Shown here: one piece after another, positions 44,113 to 56,139 of the stretch
Layout: each line of letters begins with the position of its first letter
How positions within the stretch are numbered: position 1 is the first letter of the stretch
Assembly: GCA_012861695.1 (NCBI GenBank)
Contig: JAAOOA010001122.1
Location: 1-64,000 of the forward strand
Direction of reading: 5' to 3'
Length of the DNA stretch: 64,000 nucleotides
From: Trematomus loennbergii
Lineage: Eukaryota; Chordata; Actinopteri; Perciformes; Nototheniidae
Translations under genes and position numbers: made by a program
Notes under the pieces: model-generated
The model's database searches: none
The model's input: only the letters and a program-made list of their open reading frames with translations
What the model was told of the DNA's origin: nothing

Positions 44113-45564
44113 CAGTGTGCGAAAAAGTACCCGTCCACCGCCCGGGACGTGTTATTTACAATGTCGGACAAGTAGATCTTTCAATTGACTTGTCCAGCGG
44201 ACAAGTGACGTTTTTAGCCCTCATTTATTGACAAATTATTGATAAACTCAGTTTACAAAATGCAGAACTCATTCGCAAATTGTCCGTGTCCGCCATTGTT
44301 CGTTTAGAAATGTTAGTTTCGGTTCTGCTTGTCGATTCCTAAGGAAATGCATCTCGCCGCTTTCTGTACTGTTAGACGGGGGGGGGGGGCGGGAAGTGTA
44401 GCACAGTGGCAGGGTTGGGAAGCAAAACTCGGTTCCGAGTAGGAACAAATAACAATTGTCCGGTACCGGGATTAATAAGAGTTGTGAGGACAGGAGGCCG
44501 AGCCCCGCGGACCGCAGCTCTCTCTCTGCTCCGGATCATCTGATCGTTGCACGGTGCAGTTCTCTCTCTCCCTCTCTCTTTCTACACACAGCAGACCCGC
44601 TGCCCGTTTAACAGCCTAATCTTTGTCAAACTTTCTTATGTTCTTTCTTTAACACGTAATGAAGGTTATTAAGCGTTTTAGCTCCTATGTTGTTAATATT
44701 GACCGCCATTTCCTTTATGAAGTAAATCAGCCTCCCTGTCTGTGTCCTCGCGCTGTCCTCACATCCCCCGACCCCCAGACTCGGAGGAGCACAGGGATGT
44801 CAGTATTGTTTATGAAGCAGGGTAGGCCTATAGAAAATACATTATTGAAATGAAAATAGTATTTATTTACTTTTACAAACAGTGAGCAGCTGGGCAGCTG
44901 CAGCATGTGTATTGCAGGACATGTGTAAGCATGCAAGCGTCTTTGAGTTGTAGAAAAGCGCTAGGCCTATAGGCTATAAATATAATGTATTATTATTATT
45001 AGGCCTATGTGTTGGACATGTGTGGTTGGACTCTGTCTCACAGGCAGGTTGCAGTGTAACATCAGAGGAGACTGGGCCAATTGTACATTCTCAAACTGCA
45101 CCACATAGAACTAACTAAACAATGCAGAGATTATTTTTATATAATTGTATTCAATAACCGTAAGAAATTAAACAGTATGAAGTGATTTCTAAATAGGAAT
45201 ACAGATTTGACTTAATGTTTTCATAAATATGTTTTTCTCCCAGTTTGTCATGGGACTTATTTTTACCCTCTCAAAGAACCGGAATCGAGAACCGAAAATA
45301 ACCGGAATCGAAAAGCAGAACCGGAATCGTTAAAATCCAAACTATACCCAACCCTATGTGTGATGCAGTAAAATCTTACCGCTCACTTACGTTAGCGGTG
45401 ACGTAAAAATCGTGGGGAAAAGTAAAATACGTTGGCGAAGAAGAAGATTCCAGTGGCCCCAATTTTTGTCCATTCTGGACAAGTGAAAAATGTATTCGGA
45501 CAAGTAAATTGCCAAACTCACTTGTCCATGGACAAGTACTCTCTAAAAACTTTTTCTCACACTG
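44113..45564. mobile_element. hAT-like element with GGACAAGT subterminal motifs, inserted in DIRS
   Basis: The ends are CAGTGTGCGAAAAAGT and the inverse cagtgtgagaaaaagt, flanked by a 4-bp match GACT (44109-44112, 45565-45568). A full 8-bp TSD is not visible. ggacaagt or acttgtcc occurs at least seven times, near 44172-44212 and 45477-45538. It contains another DNA element at 44411-45355. No coding region is evident. Confidence 0.7.
44411..45355. mobile_element. Nested DNA transposon with AGGGTTGGG ends
   Basis: It starts agggttgggaagc and ends tacccaaccct. Both sub-ends carry ccggaatc/ggttccga motifs (45280-45335 and 44440). No clear TSD. A poly(G) of 11 lies just outside (44381-44391). The ORF at 44659-44853 has no recognised domain. 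Confidence 0.6.
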
Positions 45565-46067
45565 GACTGTACAATTCCCCACTCGCCGCCCCAGCTATAG
45601 CTCCCGTTAGGGAGGAGGCTAGTGGGAGTGCGCAGATGAGAGTGATAAACCGCAGGCAGCACTGTTATAGTGCGGTGGGGTACAGGGACATTATGGCCGA
45701 CGTTTTTCTGTTAGAAAACACTCTATGCCTGAAGCTAAGACTCCAAATAATGCTGTTTACCATAGTGATAGGGGCTGCATTATAGCAACGCCCGCACTTG
45801 TAAAAGGCGCGTGGCGGTGCGTTCAGGGGCCTTAGTAAAACACACTACGCCTGTAAAAGCTCCGGTTAATGCTGTTTTCCATAGTGAGGAAAATAGCATT
45901 ATGATGGAGCGTGCGCTCACACGCGTGGCGTTCAGGGTCCTCAATAGATAATCGGCCCTTTCTGCTTCGACCCCCCACGGGAATCTTCCCTTTACGGGGA
46001 GTTTTGCGGCGGAGCGGGTCATCAGAGAGTATCACAGCTTTATAGCTGCGGCCCCACAGCTGAGGGC

Positions 46068-47915
46068 TTGCCCATTAACACAATGTTATGGGAATGGAAA
46101 CTCAGCTGTGTACTGACAAGGTGGATGGACAGGACGCTGAAACGGGGCTATTCACTCCAGTTTTGCAGTCCCACCTCCTTTTATGGGCATGCGAGAGGTA
46201 AATCTGTCTTCCCAGGAGGAGATGGGTTTCCTCTCAGCAGAGATTCAGGCTCTGGTGCAGAAACAGGCTGTGTCTGTTGTGCATCCTCAGCACAGAGAGA
46301 AGGGTCTTTATTCCATGTATTTCCTGGTTCTCAAGAAAACAGGGGAATTCAGACCTATTCTAGATCTCCCGGCCTGAATCGTCATATTTCCAGCAGGAAA
46401 TTCCGCATGTTAACTGTGAAACAGTTACTAGGGCTTGTGCAGCCAGGCGATTGGTTCACCACCATCGACCTGAAAGACGCGTACTTTCATGTGGAAATTG
46501 TTCCAGAGCACAGAAAGTATCTGCGTTTTGCCTTCCAGGGAATAGCCTACGAGGCTGCCGTTCGGTTATTCCCTATCCCCACGCACATTCAGCAAATGTG
46601 TGGCCACAGCGCTTCAACCGCTGCGCGCACACGGCATGAGAGTTTTCTTTTACATAGACGACCTCATAGTCATGGCTGGGTCCCGGGAACAGGCAATGTT
46701 TTGCACAGCACAGTTGATCACACACCTAACCAAATTAGGTTTTGCGATCAATTGGAAAAGAGCCCCATACCTCGCCAACAGGCGTTGTATTTGGGTGTGG
46801 TGCTCGATGCAGACGCGCTGCGTGCCACCCTGTCAGAGAGCAGACGTGCGTCCCTTCTCAGGGCGGTGCACAGGCTGCGACAGGGGGCGACAGTGACAGC
46901 TTTAACTGTCATGCAGACTCTGGGTCTCATGGCGGCTGCTCACATGGTGGTCCCGCTGGGGTTACTACATATGCGCCGCCTGCAGAGGTGGTCTCCAGCC
47001 TGCGTTTGGAGGCACAAACGACGGCTGGTGACCATCCCCCCCTCAGTGGAGGGCAACCTCCGGTTTTGGGGGTCTCCGGACCACCTCCGGAGGGGGTCTC
47101 CACTGGGACGGGTGACCTCCTACATCACAGTGTTCACGGACGCGTCCAGAACAGGATGGGGAGGGACCTGCCTGAAGAGGGCTATAGGTGGGCGCTGGGC
47201 TCTGACAGAGTCTCGACACAGCAACCTCCTAGAGCTACGGGCAGTAGTGTTAGTCCTCCGGCATTTCATGCCCCTAATTCAGGGGAGACATGTAATGGTC
47301 AGGAGCGACAACAGCACCACAGTGGCTTATATCAACAGGCAGGGCGGAGTCCGCTCCGCCTCCTTGTTGACCACAGCGGAGGAGCTGTGGTTATGGGCCT
47401 CAGAGGTGGTGTTATCTCTGAGAGCCCTCCATGTCCCGGGACTGGAGAACAGGGGGCCGACCTCATGTCGAGGGGCGGCCCCCTGCCAGGCGAGTGCTTC
47501 ACCCGGAGGTGGTGAAGCAGATCTGGGCCCAGTTCGGGAGAGCGGAAGTGGACCTGTTCGCCAGCCGGCGCAACAGCCACTGTGCCCTGTGGTTCTCCAT
47601 GGCCCTGAGCGACGACCCGCCCTTGGGGGTGGACGCGTTTGCACACGAGCCATGGCCAAGGAAGCTGCTATACGCCTTTCCACCGCTGCGTCTCATTCTC
47701 CCTCTCCTGGGGAGAGTGAGGCGAGAACGTCTGGCAGTCATTCTGTGGCACCGGATCGCGTCGGGGCTCCGTGGTACTCAGAAATGACACAGATGAAGGT
47801 GGGCCAGCCCTGGGCGATCCCCCAGTTCTGGGGGGCGATGTCTCAAGGGCAGGTGCAATCGGGGCGTTACCCACTCGGCCCCTCTCAGGCTTGGCTCCTG
47901 AGAGGGACAGGCTGA
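46068..47915 (+). pseudogene. DIRS ORF2: reverse transcriptase, RNase H and downstream domain (frame-broken)
   Basis: The main frame has LKRGYSLQF, RKFRMLTVKQLLGLVQPGDW, FTTIDLKDAYFHVEIVPEH (RT motif A) and LRFAFQGIAYE. The catalytic MRVFFYIDDLIVMA box is in another frame (about 46634), as is the stretch with GLYSMYFLVLKKTGEFRPIL (46183-46377). The main frame then resumes with LYLGVVLDADALRATLSESR, RNase H motifs VFTDASRTGWGGT (about 47133), LLELRAVVLVLRHF and VRSDNSTTVAYINRQGG. A last block in frame 3 has EVDLFASRRNSHC and PPLGVDAFAHEPWPRKLLYA. At least four frame shifts inactivate it. Confidence 0.9.
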
Positions 47916-47929
47916 GACAGGGTGGATTG

Positions 47930-48525
47930 TCTGACAGCGTTATTCAGTCTATCCAGGCAGCTAGAGCAGAATCCACCACAGCCTGTTACAGGCCAAAGTG
48001 GCTGAGATTCCAGCATTGGTGTGAGGAGCGGGGAATAGAGCCCCTATCTTGTGAGTTGGGCTCTATTTTATCCTTCTTACAGTTACTGGTGGACAGAGGG
48101 CTGGCGCATTCCACAGTGAAGTGTATGCAGCAGCCATCTCGTCCTGTCATGAGGGATTTGGTGGCAGGTCAGCCTTTATCAACCACTGATGTCGCGGTTT
48201 TTACAGGGGGTTAGGAGACTGCGCCCTGTAGTGCACGTCTCCACCCCGCAGTGGGACCTGCCCCTAGTGCTCGAGGCTCTGGCCTCGGGACCATTGAGCC
48301 TCTGGAGCTCTCCTCTCTGAAAGCATTGTCGTGGAAAACAGCTTTGCTTCTTGCCTTAACGTCAGCCAAAAGAGTGTCCGAGTTAACTGCTCTGTCGGTG
48401 CACCCGAGTTGTTTACTATTCGGGGTGACCAGAGCGGCGCGACACTTAGACCGAACCCCTCCTTTGTGCCTAAAACCTAAGGAGTGCGTTCAGGTCGAGG
48501 GCTATTCAGTTAGGGGGTTTTAGTC
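47930..48525 (+). pseudogene. DIRS tyrosine recombinase, truncated
   Basis: The N-terminal core-binding part ARAESTTACYRPKWLRFQHW (about 47960) and LSFLQLLVDRGLAHSTVK lead, after a frame shift, to LKALSWKTALLLALTSAKRV and SELTALSVHPSCLLF. The Arg of AKRVSEL is the first catalytic residue of phage-integrase-type recombinases. The HxxR and Tyr that follow in intact DIRS enzymes are absent because the frame ends at 48523 in a C/G palindrome. In active elements it joins a circular DNA copy to the genome. Confidence 0.85.
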
Positions 48526-49153
48526 TCCCCCCCCATGGGGGGGCCAGGGAGGCCAAAAATATATTTACACACGTAAGGTCATCATCTTAACAGTGTTGTA
48601 TGCTCATCCGTGAGCAGAGCATCAAGTTGACATGTCTATTACAGCTGAATGCAGCGATTACCATCTTGTTCAGCAAAACGCCTCACAAACGTATTAAGAT
48701 CAACAGCTTAGTGCGTTTTGATTCAATGCTGAGTACAGCCAAACTTGACAGTCTCTTCTCTGTCATTGTAGACCGCAAATACCTCATTCCTTCAGTACTT
48801 GGGTCCGAATGCTTCTCGTTTTGCGCCGTACGGTTCAAATGAAATCGCCGCCAATCATATTTCCATGCTCGCGCCAGGGCCGGGGGAGGGGTTACAAGAC
48901 GTGCGTCTTGTGCTGCATTCACTTGCACTCGGACATTAGAGACTTTCTCTCATAAGAAGAGAAAGAGCCACAACTTTTCTTTCAAAACAAAGCTGCCAAC
49001 TGGGGTGGCAGATGCCACCCCGGTAGGTGAAACTAGGCTACTAGCTACAGTACAGATGCAACTAGATGAGCTGTTAACTCTCGCTCTGACACACACGCAT
49101 TTTTCCCACCCGCATTCCGCGAAGACTCGCCCTACTGTGCCTCTGATTCGCAG
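48526..49153. other. Non-coding between DIRS and twin element; ccccccc-at-ggggggg palindrome at 48528
   Basis: A perfect CCCCCCCATGGGGGGG palindrome (48528-48543) follows the recombinase stop. The rest has no recognised repeat until the twin element; the frame at 48600-48842 has no domain. Confidence 0.5.
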
Positions 49154-50122
49154 GCGCCGTTTACACGAGGAGAAAACTGCTTGTATCTGCATAGTTTCGC
49201 GTGCGTATAGCCCTATTATTTACACGAGGCCGATAGAAACTGACCCCACAAACGATAACGGGTCCCAAGGTGGATAGATTTGCAAACGAAACGCTCTGGG
49301 GGGTCAACCGAGTCCGTGTAATCACCTCTATATGAATATTTCCTGAAAAAATAACGATAGCCCCGCCTCTCCCCACCTCTCCTGCTCACTGCTGTAGCAA
49401 CTATCAAAAATAGCTGTGTTCATTAAACGCACAAGGGGTTCTTGAATGAAATAATATTATAAAAGGCAAACCAGAATTGTTAACGCCCAATATACTCCTT
49501 AAACAAAATAAACAGATTTCATGCATTGATCCATTATATTGACAAAGGAGCGATCTCACCCGGTGTTTGTAGAGAATATCTCTCTTTCTGAGCGCGTCCT
49601 CTCCACAGAGACGTGCTTCTTGGTCGGTCGATGCAATATCCACAGATTCGGTTTCTTTCAGTTAACTTCCCCGTTGCATTTATCCATATGCTGAGGAAAT
49701 TACTATATCCCGCTGAATACCAGCAATCGCCACACACACTTCCTCCTGTCAGTAGCTACTGCTAGTGCTACTGCTACTGACCATGCTACAGATATTAGTG
49801 CAAAATCTACAGCTCCTCTACCACAACCATCAGCAACAAGTGGACATGGAGAATTACATGAACTACATGTTGCTAAATACACCGCGGGGCATAAACAGAA
49901 GGGTAGCCATGGCAACATTGCTGCGGGGCTGCTCTTCTTCGCTGCTTTTGGTGTATTTTGGCGGAAGTTACAGCGCCACTTACAGTCCCGGCATATGTAC
50001 TACAGCGTTTCCAGCGGCCTCGTTTGAACAGACACGTTAAATGAAACGAATGCATGTGAACGGAAGACTTTTTTGAATACGCATACTGTGCATAAACGCA
50101 AACGTTCCCGTGTGAAGGAGGC
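49154..50122. mobile_element. Non-autonomous DNA transposon, twin copy 1 (5-bp repeat CGCAG)
   Basis: The ends are GCGCCGTTTACACG and the inverse, diverged GCCTCCTTCACACG, with CGCAG on both sides (49149-49153, 50123-50127). It matches copy 2 (53274-54225) almost throughout, including tttgcaaacgaaacgctctg and catggcaacattgctgcggg. No protein motif is seen in any frame. A 5-bp direct repeat is unusual for hAT, although the ends look like a fish hAT family. Confidence 0.85.
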
Positions 50123-50378
50123 CGCAGACTGTTGGTGGCGGGAAAAAACGCTGATGGGAGGCTGAATGTGATTGGACCAAAGCGTTGACAGACACACACA
50201 GACAGTGGAACAGTCGTACATGCAGAGCGCTGTTTGCAGTGCACATGGCGGAGAATTTTGACTCGTTGCGTTGTGGCGATGTCTCGCAGATAACACAGAT
50301 AATACATATGAAAAGTATAATTTGCTCAGAGTCCAGAGACGGTTGTGGTTCGGTCCGGACTTTGAGGATGCCTGCTTT

Positions 50379-50528
<150 letters not shown>

Positions 50529-51184
50529 TGCCACATCACAGGCTGACAGAGCCCTTTCCTTTTATAACTGCCCCCTGAGTAACCAGCCCAGAAAAGGGAA
50601 GCAGACAGGGGACAGACACCGTGTCACATTCTCACACACCTGCTCTGTAACACATTCATGTGGCCATAACAATAAAGGTGATCTCTGCTCTGCATTACGC
50701 TGAGATATACAGTTCCCCCCCATGCTGCTGATCTACATGTTTTCTAATTAACAGCGATAATTCCTGCCTCTCCTCTATTTACTGCTGTGGTAATAGGGGA
50801 TATCATGACAGGTATTAACCCAATTATCAGGAGAATTATTGCCCCCTCCGTGTCCTAGCTGTGTTCCACTGTGAAAGTAACCATCACCATCCATCCTGCC
50901 TCCATAACAAAGCCCATTAGAATCCTCACAGCCACCGTTATGGCCCAGTGGAGGTTTACACCAGGAATTAGCTTTGTCTAAATAGCTCATGTTCAGCTTA
51001 GAAGTACCTATCTATTGTAAGGTGTGTTTGTCTTCTGTCTAAATGAACCAATTGTTATGTAACAAGAAGTTAGCTGGACCATGTCACTGGTTTGAGATTA
51101 AGGGATGATATAAATATTGTGACTCAAAGTGTTTTCTGCTATGTACCTCTACTTACTGGATATTTAGGTAAAGATATTAATTAG
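50529..51184. other. Non-coding, nothing recognised
   Basis: No repeat family or coding signal is recognised here. Confidence 0.35.
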
Positions 51185-51310
51185 AGATGTTCAAGATTCA
51201 AGGCTTTATTGTCATGTGCACTTTAGCTACAGTGTAGATATGGCAAAGTCACAGGCTCCTCCAACAGTGCAACATGAATATATATAAGACATAAAACAAA
51301 TAAAACGTTT
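51185..51310 (-). mobile_element. LINE/SINE 3'-end-like fragment
   Basis: ttcaagattcaaggctttattgtcatgtgc is a sequence I recognise as a recurrent antisense 3' end of fish retroposons; no coding block accompanies it. Confidence 0.4.
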
Positions 51311-51534
51311 GTTTTTTTAGTTTATTTTGCCGCCAATTCGATTTGACGTATTTCCTTCAATTAAGAAAAAAGGCCATTAGTAATTTAAATTATATATTAT
51401 ACGCTGCTTACATCCTACTCCAAACAACGAGGTAAAAGTAGCTTTGCCATGGCAATAGAAATGAGGCACAGTAACACTGCAAGTCCAAAAAGCTATCAAC
51501 AACCTGAAAGCCTGGTTACAAATAGGTGGGATGG

Positions 51535-52030
51535 AAATTGTTGCATTTGCAGTTAAGGCAAACACTCGCTGAATGAATGTCAAATATTAAAGCTGCAACC
51601 ACGTGATGTAAAGGTGCAACTATTGAAGGAAAAAGGCATATGCTTTGGATGTCTAACCAGGGGACACATCAGCAGAACTTGATGACATGCCTACACTGCC
51701 AAGGAAAGCACCCTAGCATTCTACACATCGATAAACCAGCAGAGAATGAAAACGACCACATGACTAATTGGACTAAACGATCAGTCAGTGGAACTCCTGT
51801 CATTTTGGATAAAGAGGATATCGGGGCTGGAAAAGATTGCAAACTGTCAATAGTACCAGTACAAATAAAAGTTTCCAAAGGAAGCTAAACTATACAAACA
51901 TATGCCTTTCTTGATCCTGGCAGCACATCAACCTTTTGCACAGAAAATCTAATGCGACAACTGAATACAACAGGACGGAAGACTACAGTTCTCCTGCAAA
52001 CAATGGGTCAAAATAAACCAGTGGATAGTT
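51535..52030 (+). pseudogene. BEL/Pao retrotransposon gag zinc knuckles and protease start (broken)
   Basis: Three successive knuckle-like motifs: CCICS-stop-GKHSLNEC (about 51541), CFGCLTRGHISRT (about 51640) and, one frame over, CLHCQGKHPSILH. They are followed by VPVQIKVSKGS, a stop, then [20 protein letters not shown] and [12 protein letters not shown]. The D-P-G-S/T-S-x-x-F-C active-site form is typical of Pao/BEL aspartic proteases of fish. The stops and a frame shift make it a relic, and RT and integrase are missing, since unrelated repeats start at about 52035. Confidence 0.85.
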
Positions 52031-52034
52031 ACAG

Positions 52035-52460
52035 ATGTAGCAGCTTATTTCAGACTCCAACTTACTGCTTCCTGCCTGCTACCTTCCAGCTACCTGCCTA
52101 AGACCTGCCAAAGACCAGTATCTGGGAATGTTAAGCCTCCCACTATTTTCCAAGAGGGCGTTGCCAGATTTTCAATTTCAGGATTTAACCAGGAGATGGA
52201 AAGACAACTTTCATGGACTTTCAGTTTTGTTTAGAAGAGCATTTGAACACATCAATATTTTAGATCAAATAAAGTATATCTAATCTTGTAATTCAATAAT
52301 ATATAGTCTTTATATATTAAATAACTATGGCCAAACTAAGACTTAGTTTTTCAAAAGAGAAAATGCAGATATTATGTAAAAATCTTGTTTTTAATGCCCC
52401 AAGAGCAATAAAAACACTTGGTAAAAAAATACAAGCTGTAAAAATACTTCTATGTATTTA
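52035..52460 (+). repeat. Shared module (cagcttatttcagactcc ... aactaagacttagt), copy 1
   Basis: It contains gcagcttatttcagactcc, caaagaccagtat, aaccaggagatgg, aactaagacttagtttttca and aatcttgtttttaatg. The same order recurs at 58583-58850, and the last third recurs at 52780-52900. It starts abruptly inside the BEL/Pao relic. Confidence 0.8.
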
Positions 52461-52779
52461 ATACTAATAACATAATAATTAATTTCAGATGATAATACTT
52501 TTCAGTGTCTGTCTCATGCAGCAGCTGACCCGGCCGACAGTAAAAATAAACATTTATAACTAGTTTAGGTTGTTTGAGAGGTAATTAAAATAGCTAAGGG
52601 TGATGATCTGACTTGAAGTGTGTGTTTTTGCTCCTAATTAAATGTGTACAAGATGTGAAGTCAACAGGTATTCACTCAGAGGGGGTACTGTAGCTACTAT
52701 TTATTTTCAAATGCATATAGGCTCAGTCAAGAATTTGAATGGGATGGGGAGACGTGTGTGATTAAAAATGAGTGTCCAA

Positions 52780-52905
52780 ACTATGGCCAAACTAAGACTT
52801 AGTTTTTCAAAAGAGAAAATGCAGATATTATATAAAAAACTAAAGTTAAAATCTTGTTTTTAATGCCCCAAGAGCAATAAAAACACTTGGTAAAAAAATC
52901 CTGAG
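52780..52905 (+). repeat. Shared module, partial copy 2
   Basis: aactatggccaaactaagac to aaaaacacttggtaaaaaaat matches 52326-52430, with a small insertion (aactaaagtt) that copy 3 at 58750-58830 also has. Confidence 0.85.
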
Positions 52906-52919
52906 TGAGGGTTTCATAA

Positions 52920-52985
52920 ATTGCATTTAGCTGACGCTTTTATCCAAAGCGACTTACTATTTAATAAATGATAAATGATTATTCA
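52920..52985 (-). mobile_element. L2-type SINE/LINE 3' tail
   Basis: gcatttagctgacgctttta followed by tccaaagcgactta is the antisense of the tail gctttggataaaagcgtc common in fish SINEs and L2 LINEs. Confidence 0.8.
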
Positions 52986-53273
52986 TAACAAATATGAGTG
53001 ATGTGTGATTATATTCATGCTATATACTGATATAGGGCTAAGTAAGCAATCAATCCTGCAAATTAACCCTTAGTTGTTCAATATATTTATTCAGACAATG
53101 TGAGTAGAAATACAGAAATTCTGCTCCCACCTAAGGCCAACGTTGCAATATTACAACATTTCCCTAAAAACTTACCAAAACGTAAACATTTTAAACTCTT
53201 TCATTTCTGCTCTAGACAGCCATTTGTAGCATATGGGAGAATGGTGATGTGAACTCAACACGTAGTCACTCAG

Positions 53274-54225
53274 GCGCCGTTTACACGAGGAGAAAACTGC
53301 TTGTATCTGCATAGTTTCGCGTGCGTATAGCCCTATTATTTGCACGAGGCCGATAGAAACTGACCCCACAAACAATAACGGGTCCCAAGGTGGATAGATT
53401 TGCAAACGAAACGCTCTGGGGGGTCAACCGAGTCCGTGTAATCACCTCTATACGAATATTTCCTGGAAAAATAGGATAGCCCTGCCACTGCTGTACTAGC
53501 AACTATCAAAAATAGCTGTGTTAATTAAACGCACAAGGGGTTCTTGAATGAAATAATATTATAAAAGGCAAACCAGAATTGTTAACGCCCAATATACTCC
53601 TTAAACAAAATAAACAGAGTCAGATTTCATGCATTGATCCATTATATTGACAAAGGTGCATCTCACCCGGTGTTTGTAGAGAATATCTCTCTTTCTGAGC
53701 CGTCCTCTCGATGCAATATCCACAGAGACGTGCTTCTTGGTTTCTTTCAGTTAACTTCCCCGTTGCATTTATCCATATGCTGAGGAAATTACTATATCCC
53801 GCTGAATACCAGCAATCGCCACACACACTGACTTCCTCCTGTCAGTAGCTACTGCTAGTGCTACTGCTACTGACCATGCTACAGATATTAGTGCAAAAAT
53901 ATACAGCTCCTCTACCACAACCATCAGCAACAACAGATTCGGTTTCTTTCACTTTCTTTCAGTTTCAGTTTCAGTTTCAGGGCTTAAACAGAAGGGTAGC
54001 CATGGCAACATTGCTGCGGGGCTGCTCCAGGCTGCTCTTCTTCGCGGCTTTTGGTGTATTTTGGCGGAAGTTACAGCGCCACTTACAGTCCCAGCATATG
54101 TACTACAGCGTTTCCAGCGGCCTCGTTTAAACAGACACGTTAAATGAAACAAATGCATGTGAACGGAAGACTTTTTTGAATACGCATACTGTGCATAAAC
54201 GCAAACGGTCCCGTGTGAGCGGGGC
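53274..54225. mobile_element. Non-autonomous DNA transposon, twin copy 2 (5-bp repeat CTCAG)
   Basis: The ends are GCGCCGTTTACACG and the inverse GCCCCGCTCACACG, with CTCAG on both sides (53269-53273, 54226-54230). The target, ttcactcagagggggtac, exists uninterrupted at 52670-52690, which confirms the boundaries. It differs from copy 1 by small rearrangements, such as a segment moved around cacagattcggtttctttc. Confidence 0.88.
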
Positions 54226-54476
54226 CTCAGAGGGGGGTACTAATCCTTTTCAAATGCGCATAGGCAATGCTATCCATTTACATGTACTGTAGGCTCTTTC
54301 AGTCAAGAATTTGAATTTGAATGGGATGGGGAGACGCTCTGCCAACACTGACCCAATCTTCTGCTCCTTACAACCCACTCACTGCCTGTGTTTTATGAGG
54401 CCTAACATTCCGAGGTTATTCTGTATTTTCTGAGTTCTTGGTCATTTTCCACGGGGGCGTTGGGAGATGGCACATC

Positions 54477-55096
54477 TGTTAAGCTTCCCGAGAAGTGACT
54501 GGAGATGAGAACCCGCTACGCAAGCACTTAGACGGAAACAGTGGTGAAGTGTCAAACAATAGTCTTTATTTGACCACGGCACAGGCAAGGTGTAGAGAGG
54601 AGCTCAGAGAAGGGAGACGTGGAGCTGGATAGACCAGGGGGAAACGGAGGTGCGGAGATGCACGGAGGGAGCACCGGCGTGGAGAGCCGGAGATCCAGAG
54701 CTGGCGAATGTTATCAGGATCGAGCTGGTGTGCGTGGAAGCACGGAGGAAACACAGACGAGGAGAGCCGGGAATCCAGAGCTGGCGAATGTAGTCAGGAT
54801 GAGCTTGTGTGCGTGGAAGCACGGAGGGAACTCAGACGAGGAGTCGGAGGCTGGACGTGGCAAGCAGAGCGGCAGGTGTGTGGATCACTGAAGAATAAAC
54901 GAAGAACTGGCAAAGTCTGAGGATGGGAACCAGGGTTTTAAGCAGGTGCAGGTGAGTAGTGGCAATCAGTGAGATGAACAACAGCAGCGGAGGTGAGTTG
55001 GCGGGAATCAGAAAGTAGGTCAGCCACGCCCAGCCAGGAAGACAGACAAACACAGAAGGGGAAAAGAAGGAGGAAGTACTGCAGATCCTCACAACA
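54477..55096 (-). mobile_element. Solo LTR of the TGTTGT..GG(A)T family, copy 1
   Basis: On the minus strand it starts tgttgtgaggatctgcagta and ends cttaaca. It has the ggctgggcgtggctgacct and caggtg blocks shared with the LTR at 57712-58361, and a caaataaagac polyadenylation-like site. A clean TSD is not visible; CATC occurs at both ends if the border is moved by two bases. Confidence 0.7.
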
Positions 55097-55189
55097 TCAG
55101 CATAAATACAGCGCTGTGACACCACACCTCAGCAGGAGCCGAGGTAGCGTGCAAACCATAGGCGGCTACCCTGAGTTAGGAATTTCATG

Positions 55190-56135
55190 CTTAGTCACAC
55201 TGCAGATGGCCGTTTCCAATTTAAAATCAGATTGTATCACGCTGCAGCATGCACTTCTTGATTCCAAACTGCTATTGAACAGTAAGAAAACCAAAGCAAT
55301 GCTTTTTGCTCCCAAGTCAGCGTCCTCCTCTTGCCTCTCCATTGACACCCTTGATGGCGTTTCTGTTGAGTTTGTTGATACCTACAAATATCTGGGCTTT
55401 TGGTTGGACAGTAATCTGAACTTTAAACACCATATTGAAGTTTTAACAAAGAAATTGAAATTCACTCTTGGCTTCCTTTACAGACTTAAATGTTGTTTTT
55501 CAATTTCATCCCGTAAAAGGTTGGTCTCTGGCTTATTCCTGTCCCAGCTGGACTACGGTGATACAATCTATAGATTTGCCTGTCCCACTGTTTTGGCCAA
55601 ACTTGACCCACTTTACCATGCTGCACTGCGTTATATATCAAATGCACCCTATAGGACTCATCATTGCACACTGTATAGCCTAACTGGATGGTCCTCACTT
55701 ACTATGCGTAGGATGCAGCACTGGTTTTTATTAATGTATAAAGCCATTTTAGGTAAGCTTCCACTGTACATATGTGTCAGATTTGCCCCAGTTTGTGACT
55801 CTTACAACCTCAGATCCAGTGCCTGGATACGGTTCCAGGTACCTGCTGTGCGGACTGAGGCTGGAAAAAGGAGTCTTTCTTATTATGGTCCTTGGTCTTG
55901 GAATGACCTTCAATCACGCCTAAAACTGATGGCACTTGTCTCTATATCATGTTTTAAATTGAAGTTGTCTGAAGTCCTCACCACCAGCTGCTCTTGCAGT
56001 AACAGGTAGTGTACTTTTCTTACTGTCCTATGTGTTATGTGTAACGTTGCTGCCTTCTTGGCCAGGTCATCATTGAAAATGAGATTTTATCTCAATGTTT
56101 TTATCTGGTTAAATAAAGGTTAAATAAAAAATAAA
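55190..56135 (+). pseudogene. Rex1/CR1-like LINE 3' part: RT thumb and C-terminus with poly tail
   Basis: The frame, open to the stop at 56009, has LLLNSKKTKAMLFAPKS, VDTYKYLGFWLDSNLNFKHH, KRLVSGLFLSQLDYGDTIYR, LDPLYHAALRYISN, YRTHHCTLYSLTGWSSLTMR and the terminal WSWNDLQSRLKL. These are the motifs after the catalytic box of CR1-group LINEs such as Rex1. The YADD box is absent, so it is 5'-truncated. The 3' end has aatgagattttatctcaatg and ggttaaataaaggttaaat repeats, the usual tail. The same tail occurs antisense inside the outer hAT at 13318. Confidence 0.88.
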
Positions 56136-56139
56136 AAGA

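Larger units (their letters stand above)
42990..48525 (+). mobile_element. DIRS-family retrotransposon, interrupted and 3'-truncated
   Basis: The order is leader with a TATA-like tatataagg (43038), gag-like ORF1, RT/RNase H ORF2 and a tyrosine recombinase, the gene set of DIRS-type elements, which integrate by recombination and leave no TSD. It is interrupted at 44113-45564 by a DNA transposon carrying another inside. The recombinase stops before its catalytic His and Tyr, and no terminal repeats were found on the right. The left border is approximate. Confidence 0.85.

Noticed and set aside
49765..50040. Coding gene inside twin element 1
   Set aside because: The matching region in twin 2 is frame-shifted and rearranged with no conserved peptide.
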